The notes under the pieces were generated by a model. That model saw nothing but the letters and a program-made list of their open reading frames with translations. It ran no database searches and was not told where the DNA came from. This document shows, in pieces, positions 1 through 10,963 of a stretch of DNA of 41,563 nt; within the stretch, counting starts at the first letter, position 1; each line of letters begins with the position of its first letter. The DNA is taken from contig LSSL01000282.1 in the NCBI GenBank assembly GCA_001953115.1, positions 1 through 41,563 of the forward strand, read 5' to 3'. Source of the stretch: Smittium mucronatum (lineage: Eukaryota > Kickxellomycota > Harpellomycetes > Harpellales > Legeriomycetaceae). The position numbers and the translations under genes are program-made.

Positions 1-310
1 TTTATTAATCCTGTTAGAAGTGGGCTCTGACTAGGAGCTCAGTAGATTCAATGAACTATTTTCGTTGACAAAGAGCTTAATTATTGACTGAATTTAGTCT
101 CAGTCATCCAGCCTACTTGAAGCAATGCCAGGGGGGGTCTTTTGGTTGGTAGTTTGAGCCCTTTTCCCGTAGGTACGCAGCCGGTAGTCCGGCAGAGGAG
201 CTTATTTTAGTTAGGATAATAGTCTTTTCTATACGAATTATTCTTTTTTTTCATATTTTTTTAGTATAGTTTTTAACGACGTTATCTTAAATAATATTAC
301 GCGATACAAA
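1..310 (+). mobile_element. 3' end of retroelement-like repeat, copy 1 (cut by window edge)
   Basis: This stretch aligns on the opposite strand to 17491-17815, by eye at roughly 80-85% identity with small indels. Shared landmarks, in the same order, are CTGACTAGGAGCTCAGTAG, a G-run followed by TCTTT, TTTCCCGTAG, GTACGCAGCCG, AGGAGCTTATT and AATAGTCTTTTCTATACG. Similarity ends at a GATACAAA motif, which in copy 2 runs into an A-tail. The copy enters from outside the window, so its 5' part is not visible. No open frame is seen in it. It is more diverged at its 3' end than copies 2 and 3, which suggests an older insertion. The class is inferred only from the A-tailed 3' ends of the other copies. 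Confidence 0.7.
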
Positions 311-3300
311 TATATATATATAGTACATTTTCTATAAAATTTATAAATTAATATATTTTCAAATTTAAATAATGTTTTTTTTACTTAAAATTCCTGTTTT
401 TATCGAATGAAAGAGTGTTAATTTTATTTCTATAATTTAAATAGTGATTTTTCTTGAATTTTTGATATTTCACAATCATCATTGTGCCTCTCACCTCTAT
501 TCAAAAAAGTTATTGAAAATTTTATATTTATTAAAGTAGTAATAAAGATTTTTTTTGAGAATATATCAACAATTTTTTTATTATTTTTAGAATAAAATAT
601 TATCCCCTTAATCATATAGTATTTTAATTATATTTTATTTGTTTTTAAATAGAATTAGAGATTTAAATGTCTATTATAAATGTCATTTTTTCTTTCTAAT
701 TGGAAGGTTTAGAAGTTTAAGATAACACGTAAGTATTTTTTCTTTCCTGAAAATTGTAAATTATTCGATATTCCCCCAAAAAATTAATGTGAAGAATTTA
801 ATTTAAAAAATTCATAATCGTTACATGTACAAACCAAATGTATAATATTTTCAATTCTAAAAATTTCTCCATTTACCTAAAAGTATTTATAAGAATTTTT
901 TTTTTTATTTTAGGTTTGATTTAAAAATCTAAAAAAAAAAAGTTTTTTCTTTTGGATATTCTGTGTAAAATTGAAAAATCATCTCGGTTATTATTTATAA
1001 TAATAAAATCATTAAATATAAAATACCAACAGAATATCACTTTATGTATTATGTGCAAATAAAAAAGATTATATTCTCTTATTCGTATTTTTTTACAGAA
1101 TAAGCTTTTAATTCTAAAAAAATTAAAAATAATATCACTCTAAAACAGATATATATATGTGATTATTTTTAGGGAAAACTTAAAAAATCTGACTTGAATT
1201 TTTATAGCTCATTTTAAAAAATATCGCAATAGGCAAATTGTATTTATCAATATTATGAATTCACCAGAAAAATTTTCGACAAGATAAAGTTATATAAAAA
1301 TATTAATTAAAGAAATATTTTTTTTAATAAACAAAGGTATATTGATTCGAACATAATAAACCTTTTATTAAGTCTAATCAAACAAAATTTCCTTAATATT
1401 TATCGAAAAAAATTGATACTAAATATAAATTTTAATTTTTTAATGCCGAATATCAAATTTAATAAGAACATACTATTAATAAAAATGATAAATTAATGAA
1501 ATTTATTTCCTTTTTTGCACCAAAAATAAACTTAGACCGGATTTTACAATATTCAAAATATCAAAGGTGTATTAGGTTTTAAAAAATGTTAAATTTAGAT
1601 GTTTTTTATGTTTTGATATACATTCAGTCTATAATATTTAAGTTCATATTAATTTCATTAAAAAATATATCAATAGTTTTCTAATAGATTTAAAAAAACT
1701 CTACTTTACATATATTTAAACATGTATTTCTTTATATTTAGATTAATTTTCATTTCTAAAAAACAATCAACCTTTTATAAGAATGATATAATTAATACTC
1801 AGCTTACTAAACAAAAGCTGGGCTTGAAAAAATGTTTTTTTGTATGATTATAAGAAAATGAAAAAAAATCTGGAAATTTTATTTGCTTTCTGTAAAAATA
1901 ACTTCGTATCAATTCAAGAAAAAAAGGTTTAATAAGCCTAATTAGTGTATGGTTTATCTTTTGAATGGGTTTATTAATAAAAATTAAATTTCAATAAACA
2001 TCATTAGCAAGTTTACATGGGGTTTTAAAAACAAATTAAAGATAAGAAATTAATTTACGATTCTGTTTTATTTAAAAAACAAAAACTCTACTAATTATTG
2101 AATTTGGAATTTCTTTCAATTTAATTTTATGTAAAACTATTTATTGTAAAAAAATTGAACCATTTAAAGTGGATCGGCCACTATTTTGATAAAATTATTT
2201 TTTAAATATTATCAGATTATTATAGGTTGATGGGAAATAAAAATCAATTAAATGTAAGACTATCACGAAATGTGTATATTTCTTCAAATCAAAAAAAATT
2301 CCGCCATATTTTCTAGTTATATTAAACGGAAAAGCTGATATTTATAAGATATTCCTTTTTTTTTTGTTCAAGAGAAAATCCACATGAGAGTTTTTTGTTT
2401 ATTTAATGGAGTGATTTGAGCGAGTTAAAAAAATACTTACACTTTTATTTAAACTTGTAAAAAAATCAACAAAATACGATTATTTTATCTTTTGGAAGAG
2501 ATATTAAATGTAATGGAGATGGTAAAAAGAATATATGTGGGTTTAATTGTAATAATAGCAATACTGAGTTTTTCGGACAATAAAAAAATCATTTCAATAA
2601 AAAAAAACACTGCCTAAACTTATGTATTGTGGGTTTGGTAAAGTTAAAAAAACAAGGGGGGATTAATAAAAGACCAAATTTACACATTTTTTACTACATT
2701 TAAAAAATATATATTAAATTTCTTGTATAGAAAAAAAATTAAGATGGAAAGTTTTGTGATGTTTTAAATAGTAATAAAATAAATTGTATAATAAAAGTTG
2801 AATTCCGTCAATTATTGGTTTATAATAATACAGATAAATATATTATTTTAAAACTTTTTAAAATTCTTCGGTCTATTGAACGATATCAAATAAAGATGAT
2901 TTTTACTTATTTTATATATACCCACAGTTTTCTATATTGTAGTTTGGAATAATTATGGATTTGGACCTTCAACAATAAATTTTAAATTTGTAATAAAGAC
3001 ATCTGATTAATATCGTTATTACTATTTTTATAGATTGAAATCGATTAAATTTGATTTGTTAGAGCATTGAAATGGTGAAAAGAAGGAAAAATAAATCGAT
3101 TTTAATAGGAAAAATCCCTAAATCACAGAAATTATTGCATTAATAACAATTTAGATATTATGGGCTTGAAGGTGAATAAATGATATAAATGATTTAGAAC
3201 AGCGTACATATGGAAGGAATGGAAAAGTTTCTACAACCCAATAAAAATATGTCACAATCTGATTGTATAATTTTATGAGGATGTTTGAATATCTAGACCA

Positions 3301-4853
3301 AAAATGAAAAAATGATTTTCTGTGTGAATTGTTTTAATTTTATTCCAAATTTCTAAATTTTATAAGCTTCATATATATATATTTGTTAAAAGAGGGAAAA
3401 GGATGGTGAGGATTTGGAATAGTGTTCTAGAGACGTCAATAAAGCCAAAAAATAATTGATAATTTTGGGGTTCAATGCTAAATCTCAAATTTAATTTATT
3501 TTTAAGACAACTTCCTAAAGAGAACAACACTTCCAATACTTTGGAGTACATTAATAGACGGTATTAACAAATTGGCAGCCGTTATACCAATAAAAAAAAT
3601 TATTTACAAAAAGAGATTAAACGAGATAGAGGCTAAATCAAGACTACTATTTTTCTTGGTTAGGATAAATCAGGTAATATAAGAAATATAAAAAGGGAAA
3701 CATATCTCTCTTTTTTTCGAGAATATGAATTATTGAAGCATTAGTTGTGAAACTTAAGCTTCTAACCCTTTCAAATTACAACTACCCAAAAGTTGCATGA
3801 ATAATCAGTTGTGAATAATTGATATTTAATTAAGCGAAATTCCATTTTGGGCTACCTGGAGATTCAAAATATCATTATTGTTCTATGAAACCATTAATTA
3901 ATCTATGATTATTGGAAATTTTTTCAAGCAAACAATATTCCCATTTCAAGTAATATTAGAGTTTTTAGAAAGCAATGCTGTTTGGTAACTATTCCGTGGT
4001 ATAATAGCGTTGACATGAAATTACATTTTTTTAAAAAAAATAAAATTATAGATGGTTTGATTTGAATTAATACCACCACTATTAGACTATTTATGAAATT
4101 AGCGCGTGATTAATCATTTCAAGTTAACCTACCTTTTTTTTGTGAAATGGAAGGTAATGAAGGCCGAAAATAAAACAGATTTAAGGATTCAAAGGCTGGC
4201 TCTATGGCCTTTTTTGGGGAAAAAGATATTATTATCGAGTGAACAAAGAGGTTTGTTTAAATTAAGGGTACACGTCATCCACATATTTAAATTTGGTACT
4301 CTTAAGAATATATTAGAATTCTGAACTTTAGAGTGTTTTAGAGTTAAAGTGGAAACAGGGGATTTGTAATAAACTTGAACAGTTTATTGAAAATTTCTTA
4401 ATTTATTCATATCTAATATTTTTGGCGTTAGACTTTCTCTTTCAAAAAAGAGCTTTAAAGATAACTTCTCCAATTCAGTTTAACCTTGTGTTACTGAATA
4501 AGATGAAGATAGCCTATGTTGATGATGTGGAAGGTTTATGATCTTTTTTGGCTTGTGATGCCGCAAATTCAGCAAAAAGATGCCGCTTTTTTTATATGGC
4601 GATAATACCAATAAAAACGATTTATCCAGGTAATAAAACAAATATTTAGCGAGGACGCAAGAATAACACACATTTATAGGTCCAAATATATTTTTTTTAC
4701 GAGCTGATAATTGGCTATTTGCCTGCTTGCCAGAATTATTCAAAACAATCACCAAATCGGAGCATGCAGTAAGCCAGGGTTCTGATCTTAAAGAACAAAA
4801 TCTCCTTTAGAAGGAAGAGGTGTTTTTTTATCGCTGAATTTACTAAATCTTTT
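311..4853. other. AT-rich intergenic DNA, no gene recognised
   Basis: This is very AT-rich sequence with many A and T homopolymers and short (AT)n runs, for example near 311-321, 1150-1158 and 3371-3381. Short open frames exist, including 72 codons at 4106-4324 (+) and 91 codons at 4480-4755 (-). None shows a recognisable domain. G+C rises modestly from about 4.1 kb, approaching the gene at 6133. Confidence 0.6.
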
Positions 4854-5025
4854 TTAACCCTTTCCGGGTCCAAATTTAAGCCTCACTCCTATTTGTGTAA
4901 AGTAGCAATTTCAATTGGCCTAACTTTTAGATTTATCCAATGGTATACTAATAATATTAGTCTAATGAAAACATTGAGCAAAAAATGAATGCCATTTTTT
5001 GTACCATTGCCCCTGAAAGGGTTAA
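4854..5025. mobile_element. piggyBac-like MITE with TTAA target-site duplication
   Basis: A 164-bp element (4858-5021) is flanked on both sides by TTAA (4854-4857 and 5022-5025). Its ends are imperfect terminal inverted repeats: CCCTTTCCGGGTCC on the left, and CCCTTTCAGGGGC reading inward from the right. TTAA duplication together with CCCTTT-type termini is the known hallmark of the piggyBac superfamily. A subterminal inverted pair, CAATGGTA near 4939 and TACCATTG near 5002-5009, lies inside. There is no room for a transposase, so it would be a non-autonomous element moved in trans. Confidence 0.75.
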
Positions 5026-6132
5026 GAGAAGTTTGGTATCGCTAAATTTTGTTTCCTGGAAACCAAACCAATTTTGGTTTTTTTAGCATTTACGTTATAA
5101 ATCCAGAAAAAATCCTTTGAAAGATTGTGCTTAAAGAAATAAGCTCCAGGGTTTTAATTGAGAAATAACGGTCATATGTTTTAAAAAACGCTATACTATT
5201 ATTCATTCCAAAAGCAGATCTGCTCTTTAATCGAACATACCTTGTTAAGGTGATTGACTGGAAAGAGAGATTGTCATTTACATTTACCGCGGGCTACAAA
5301 AATTTCGTATCCTGTTCTTAGTATTAATCTAGTCTAGATAATATTGAGGAATATATCTTAATTTGTTGATTCATGTTAATTGGTGAAAAAAAAGCTCTAT
5401 TATTCCAACTTTAGCGTTTGCTTCTCAGTAAAGCAATAAGTTGAGAATTTTCAAGCCCGAAATTTTGCAAATCTGCCTTTGCAAAAAGATAGCTTTAGTC
5501 GTTTAGAAAATGACCGCGATCCTTTCCAGAAATCCAATTAAATAACGTTTTTTTTGAAGCAAGAACTCAATCTCAGCCCTTTGAAAGCATTAACTGGTAT
5601 TTACATTAATAATCCCAATAAATTCCATACAAAAAACAACTTCCCAATGAATTCCTTTCAAAAAATAACTTCCCAATGAATAATAGAGCAAGCTATATTA
5701 AAAATGGCTAATCTTTGCATATACTCTTTTATTAATCCATCACTTTTTCTCTGACTTATATCCTATTCCTGGATTTGATTGATTCTAAATATTACTCAAT
5801 GCTTCGATATCAGAAATTTTTGGCCTCTTCTTTATATCAGTGAATTAATAATGTATCACAACACGTATTCCACTCCTCAGAACCATCGTCGTATTCTGCC
5901 TTAATTTTGAGAATCTGGTGATGTATATAAAGTCGTGTATTAGAAATCCTTTACATTTCCCTAATCGCCAATCTTTTTATTTATCTCATCCTTTACTACT
6001 TTTTTAAATGATATCATCATCTTTTCATTCTTCCAAAACATAATATTTTTTTAAATTATATCTTCAATTTTATATATTGTATATATACGATATATATTCT
6101 CGTTTTTCATTTTATTATTCTTTTTTAAAAAA
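5026..6132. other. Intergenic region upstream of the LRR-RhoGEF gene
   Basis: G+C is somewhat higher here than in the first 4 kb. No coding region is recognised. It contains the tandem repeat at 5614-5684. The last 130 bases before the start codon are T- and TA-rich (6061-6125), as is common in fungal promoters and 5' leaders. No specific promoter element can be called with confidence. Confidence 0.5.
5614..5684. repeat. 29-bp tandem repeat, about 2.4 copies
   Basis: Units begin at 5614, 5643 and 5672 (partial). Each full unit begins CCCAAT(A/G)AATTCC, continues through an A-rich stretch, and ends AACTT. The two full units differ at a few positions. It lies about 450 bp upstream of the LRR-RhoGEF start codon. 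No function is evident. Confidence 0.8.
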
Positions 6133-9100
6133 ATGGACTATTTAGAGAATATAAAGTTTAGTAATATATTAAATCTAGATGAGTATCTGGTGGGTGATGA
6201 TTTTGACTCTGATTCTTGCTACTCCATTTTAATTAATCAAGCATCGCCACAAAAAGTCTTTGATTATGGCCCTGATTTGATTCATCATGAAGCGTCAGGT
6301 GTACATAATTCATCTACACCCAGGTTACCTGAAATATCTTATCACCAGGGGCCACACTGCGTATCAAACTTTTATAACTTGAATCCCGCTTCTAATTCTA
6401 AAAGTTCATTCATTTCCCAAAAAAAAATATCGGATCTTGAAAATGAATCAACTAGTCTCCCCGAGGCTACCCAATCATCCTATGTTAGCCCCAATACCTC
6501 TCTTGATTCCAGCTGCTCTCAATGTTCTGACCCTTCTCGCGCTGAAAATGCTCCTGGAAACCCAAAAGAGTCTCAGTGTTGTAAATAATTGTTTATGTTA
6601 TATATATATTACTTGATTTTTAGCCTATTTCCAATCAATATTTTAACTTTATTCTTTTTTATTCCTTTTATAGTGGATATGATGGTTATTCAAGGCCTAT
6701 CCCTGAAAGAATTGGAAATCGATCCTCATTATAGGCTTGAATTTTTAACAGAAATAGATCTTAGTAATAACTGTTTGTCTGATCTTCCCTTGGATCTAAA
6801 AAACTGTTCTAAATTGATATCTTTAAATCTATCAAATAACTTGTTTTTACGACTGCCCAAATGCCTAAGCCATATGAAAACCCTTCTACACCTGGACTTA
6901 TCCATAAACAAATTGGAATCAATCGGTATATTCCTGATTCATTTTTACCTCTTTGATTTTTTTCACTCTCGAATCATAAGTTTCTGGAATTATCTGTATT
7001 TTTTTAAAAAATTAAAAAATTCTCATCGAGTTTGACTTCCTAATTTTATTTGTTAATAGAATACTGTATAACTAACCTTCATTCCCTGATATCTCTAAAT
7101 CTACAAAGTAATGGAATCTCATACATTCCACTGTATCTCGGGAAACTAGCCCATCACCTCTCCATTCTCAAAATAGAGAATAACCCCCTAGATCATGCAA
7201 GCTTCATGTTACTCCTTCCTATCCTTGACAAAAAAAGAAAATCTTTTCCCAGAAAAAATCATGCTTTTAGACACTCCAAAATTTCTCCTCTTCCTTCACC
7301 GGACCATCAGATTTGTAGCTATTCCTCTTCTTTTAATAATGGCTTGTTTGGTATCAATATGGATTCGGATAAAGTGAATATATCCAGTAATTTAGGATCA
7401 AAATCTTCTCAAAATTTGAAAAAAATTCTAATGGATCATCAAGAGCTTCTTTTTGAAGTAAAATCACACCCCAACTCTTTCCAAAAACAATCTAAAGCCG
7501 AAAGTTATGAAAAAGAGCGCCATTTTGAATTTTCTATTCAAGAATTAAGCCTAAAATCAAAAACCCCCCTCAATGAGATTACGAAAATATCTCTAGATGA
7601 AATAGACTCACCATTTATCAATAATCTTGACAATAAAGTTTCTTTATTTCCAGCCAGCTCCCCATCACCTCAACTCAAAACAAACAGCCTTATTAACATA
7701 TCAAAATGCATCGATACCATATCCAAGCCCAAAATTGATGGCTCTGAAAAAACAAACTTTTTAGAGAAGCCCAATTTAAAAGATGTTTATATCTCAGCTG
7801 ATAACTTCGAATCTAATATAAACAATTTTCCAAGTGAAATGGCCCTCAACACAAAAAAACCGCTTCAAAACGAAGGGAAAGCTTCCTTCTTTTCGAGAAA
7901 ATTTGGAGGAAAATTCTTTAAACTTGCCAATGGTAATATTCAATATTGCTTTTAACTAATAAATTTTATTGTAATTCTTTTATAATAATAAATTCGTTTG
8001 ATTACAAAATAAATAATTAGATTTGAAATTCACTAAAAAACAGAGTAAAAAATCAGGAATCGACTTGGATTCAATCAGATTGGTCGGTTTGGATAAAGGT
8101 TTATTTTTATTTATTTATTAAAAAAAATAGTTTAAACATAAACTTAGCATAAACACTTTCTAACCATAAAATGGGAAACTTTCTTTCTATAGAATCAGAG
8201 ATAAAAATAGGGAAAAGGTTTGATTCACCAAAAACTGCTTTTGATCCTCAGACTTCAGATTTCAAGTTGGAAACACATGAATTGCTGGACCGCAGAAGAG
8301 TAGAAGCTCAAAATTCTACCCTGTACTTCAAACTTCACAAACGACCAAACTCAAATTCAACGGTAGTTTACGACAGAAATGCTGAATCTAACAAAAGTCT
8401 TTTATTATACCCAGATTTTGATGAAAGGAATAACAATCGAAATTCTGATCCACCTAGTAGTGAAATTAGAACCGCAATCCCTTCACTGGTTATGGAAAAT
8501 GAATTTTTTTTCAAAAGTCAAGAAGATCTTACTAGTCATATGAGCGATTATTCTGGTGATGAAGACAACTGTAGTTCAGATTATGAATATTCTCATGATG
8601 GATACACATCATACCAATCAAGCATAAACTCAGATGATAACTCTAAAGACTTTCTGCTTAACAAAAATCATATTAGCGTATTAAATAAACTAAAAAGTAT
8701 CCTTGAAAATCTGTTAGATGCCTGGGACTTGGATATTGAGAGTTCAGAAAACGTTGAGATTATCAAATTTATGAAGAAAAGAGTATGGAATGTGCCTAAA
8801 AGAAAGAGTTTTGGACATGAACTGATCTCTAAAAAGAAGAGTGATGAGATGTTTGTAAAAGTGGCGACTGAGCTTATCGAAACAGAAATTATATACAACA
8901 ATGTTCTCCGAGAAATTATAAAGGTAAAAAAATACAAATTTATAAATTCATTATAAATATCTTTTTTTGTAAAAAAAACTTTTGGTTTAAAATCGAAATA
9001 GAATTACTATGAACCAATTATGATGGTTGGTCATTTGAGTAACGATCAAATTAAAAAACTGTTTTCAAATGTGCAAGTTATTTATGAGCTTCATAATACA

Positions 9101-10141
9101 CACATGCTTCCTGAACTTCTAAGGCTGGAAAGATTGAACAAACTAGAATGTATAGGTAAAGTACTTTCAACATATGCACCGATGTTTAAACTGTACATTG
9201 AGTATGTTAATAACTATGATACAAGCCAGTCTATGTGTGCTAAACTGGGAAAACTGTGGAACAATGATAATTCAAGCTATGCATCCACATATGGATCCGG
9301 CACAATACCAAGAAGGAAATCATCCAAAAGGAGACCTAGTATCGCATCTAGCACGAAAATCCCCGGATCTATTGTAGTTGATTTCAGTTCGCAAATAAGA
9401 AGACCCAGTATAGTGGATATAATCAACCAGGCAGACATAACAAACCCGAATTTTGACTCGAAACTCAGTTTATTCAACCTATCAAGCTTATTAATAACTC
9501 CAGTTCAAAGAATACCGAGATACAAACTTCTACTAGAAAGACTGATTAGTCACATGGAGGAAAGTAGTCCTGATTATAGTTTGCTAGTCAAGGCATATGA
9601 ACAAATCTCATCTGTAGCACTAGAAATAAATGAAAGCAAAAGAAGGCTTGAGGAGCAAGGGATGGTAACCAAATTAGTATTTTCATCGAATAAAATACTA
9701 GAAAAAATAGGGGGGAAACTTAGCATCAATTCTAATGTATCCAAACATGGAAGTTTGTATTTGATAAAAATGGTTTGCAAAAAAAACAAAATGGATAGAA
9801 TAGATCCATCTGATTTTGGAGAAGATTCAGGGATATTCGCAGGAGACAAATATGAAGCGAATCGGTCGTATGATAATACATGCATGAAATTTATAAAAAA
9901 AAATCATGACTGTTACTTGATAAATGGAATGCTGGTCATTTGTGATGATGGAGATGTAAACTGTGCGGCGAAGAGGGTGCATATGCTGAGCACAAAACTG
10001 AGACCAGCTAGTCTTGTTGAGAACAATAGTGTATTGAGGGTCGTAGATGGGGAATCCATAATGTACTTTTCGCACGATAATTTAGGGTATCTATCTGAAT
10101 GGGAAGAAAGTATCAATTCAAGACTAGAATTTTACTTTTAG
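6133..10141 (+). CDS. LRR-DH-PH Rho guanine-nucleotide exchange factor (single spliced gene model)
   Basis: The proposed exons are 6133-6580, 6674-6925, 7060-7932, 8021-8098, 8193-8923 and 9002-10141. They sum to 3522 nt, or 1173 residues, with reading phase kept at every junction. Residues 1-150 are Ser/Asn-rich and likely disordered. Residues about 155-280 hold four to five 23-residue leucine-rich repeats of the LxxLxLSNNxLxxLP type, close to the SHOC2-like class. A long polar linker follows. A DH domain begins near residue 767 (ATELIETEIIYNNVLREIIK) and contains the hallmark LITPVQRIPRYKLLLERL at about 958-975, after a roughly 70-residue insert. A PH-like domain (about 1015-1170) ends in SEWEESI, with the usual C-terminal helix Trp. 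DH-PH proteins catalyse GDP release from Rho-family GTPases at membranes; the LRRs probably bind a partner. An alternative reading is two genes: 6133-7955 (LRR, 531 aa) and 8171-10141 (DH-PH, 630 aa). The high-GC exon at 8021-8098 and the CTAAC...CTATAG acceptor favour one gene. The domains are certain; the fusion is about two-thirds likely. Confidence 0.8.
8099..8192 (+). other. Proposed intron joining the LRR and RhoGEF halves
   Basis: The donor is AAAG|GTTTAT (not strong). A CTAAC branch-point-like motif lies at 8160-8164 and a pyrimidine-rich TTTCTTTCTATAG acceptor ends at 8192. The upstream exon (8021-8098) is 78 nt, clearly more GC-rich than its flanks and open throughout. It leaves phase 1, and the downstream exon needs exactly phase 1. 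The preceding intron (7933-8020) also keeps phase and removes the TAA that would otherwise end the LRR frame at 7955. Confidence 0.6.
8171..10141 (+). CDS. Alternative model or isoform: DH-PH RhoGEF starting at internal ATG (MGNFLS)
   Basis: If intron 8099-8192 is not removed, or transcription starts downstream of it, an ATG at 8171 in good context (A at -3) opens a 630-residue DH-PH protein. Its exons are 8171-8923 and 9002-10141. The N-terminus MGNFLSI fits the general N-myristoylation pattern (Gly2, Ser6, no Pro at 7), which would tether the exchange factor to membrane without the LRR part. The codons for MGNFLSI lie wholly within the last 22 bases of the proposed intron, so this start and the LRR fusion exclude each other on one transcript. 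I consider this the minor or alternative form, but it cannot be excluded as the real gene. Confidence 0.35.
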
Positions 10142-10691
10142 TTCTCTTTATTATTACAAATTAATGTACATCACCTAGATAATGTAAATGATATATAAAC
10201 GACTGTTTAATGTAAAAAAAAATTTTCCGAAAGTTTAAAACAACTTATAGAATGTATTGGAAGGATAATGAAAATACAATATTAATTGGTTGTTTTGGAG
10301 GTTATGGGAAAGAAATGATCTAAATGAATAAATAGTAAATTTTCCTATTTTTGTTGTTGATATGGAATATAATTTATAAAGGTCAATTTCACAAGTGAGA
10401 ATTGGGCTATAACAGAATTGGCAAAGTAACTCCAAAAATCATTTTTCTGGTTCTTAAAGGGAAGTTTATTTCAGAATCGATTGATATGGAAGATTCTCAA
10501 TGAAACTAACTTGACGTACAAATAACGTTGAATTTTTTTCTGTAAAAAATTATAAAATATATAAATGGTTAGAATTGAAGGGACCATATGTGATTCAGTG
10601 TATGTGTTTGGGATGAAGATCATATTCATTTTTTTACATTTGACTTTAACTAAACTCTAAAATAAATAAAAACATCTTTACTAGAATAAAT
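10142..10691. other. Intergenic, no feature recognised
   Basis: This is AT-rich sequence following the RhoGEF stop codon. It presumably contains the gene's 3' untranslated region and polyadenylation site. In DNA this AT-rich I cannot single out a reliable signal. No open frame with recognisable content is present on either strand. Confidence 0.5.
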
Positions 10692-10726
10692 TTATCTTAC
10701 AATAAAATTCCATGATACAAAAAAAA
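10692..10726 (+). mobile_element. 35-bp 5'-truncated retroelement tail, copy 3
   Basis: These 35 bases match exactly the A-tailed 3' end of copy 2 (minus strand of 17493-17527). They start at TTATCTTAC, include CAATAAAATTCC and end GATAC followed by at least eight A. Nothing upstream of the match is shared. A bare 3' stub with an A-tail and an AATAAA just upstream is what 5'-truncated target-primed reverse transcription leaves. AATAAAT occurs before (10685-10691) and AATAAAT again after (10732-10738), a possible target-site duplication, but it is low-complexity. Confidence 0.65.
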
Positions 10727-10740
10727 GCTATAATAAATAT

Positions 10741-10963
10741 ACACTTGGCGTGTCAGGACCATTGACCTATGCACATTTCACCTACTAGAACAGCCAACAG
10801 ATTTTCATAATTAAGATTTTATGTGCAAATAGAAATTGTTAATTTTTCCAAAATACACAAATTTACGTCCATGCCTTAATATTTTATTTCAAGTGGTCAA
10901 AAAGTAGGCGAAATGTCCAGTAGGTGAAATGTAAATAGTTCAATAGTCCCGTCACCACACTTG
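10741..10963. mobile_element. 209-bp MITE-like element with ACACTTG direct repeats
   Basis: A 7-bp direct repeat ACACTTG (10741-10747 and 10957-10963) brackets 10748-10956. The left end begins GCGTGTCAGGACCATTGACC. Reading inward from the right it begins GGTGACGGGACTATTGAAC. The imperfect inverted repeat extends about 38 bp, through CATTTCACCTACT. Subterminal motif ACATTTCACCTAC occurs once on the left (10773-10785). On the right it occurs twice in reverse, as GTAGGYGAAATGT at 10904-10916 and 10920-10932, as expected for transposase-binding sites. No coding capacity. The superfamily is not assigned; a 7-8 bp duplication would be compatible with hAT-like elements. Confidence 0.65.

Noticed and set aside
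4106..4755. Two short open frames (72 codons on +, 91 codons on -) before the piggyBac-like MITE.
   Set aside because: No recognisable domain, no splice context, and residue composition consistent with chance frames; no supporting start or neighbour evidence.
5617..5639. Resemblance of CAATAAATTCCATACAAAAAA to the retroelement 3' end.
   Set aside because: Needs two gaps and overlaps the 29-bp tandem repeat, which explains the sequence better.
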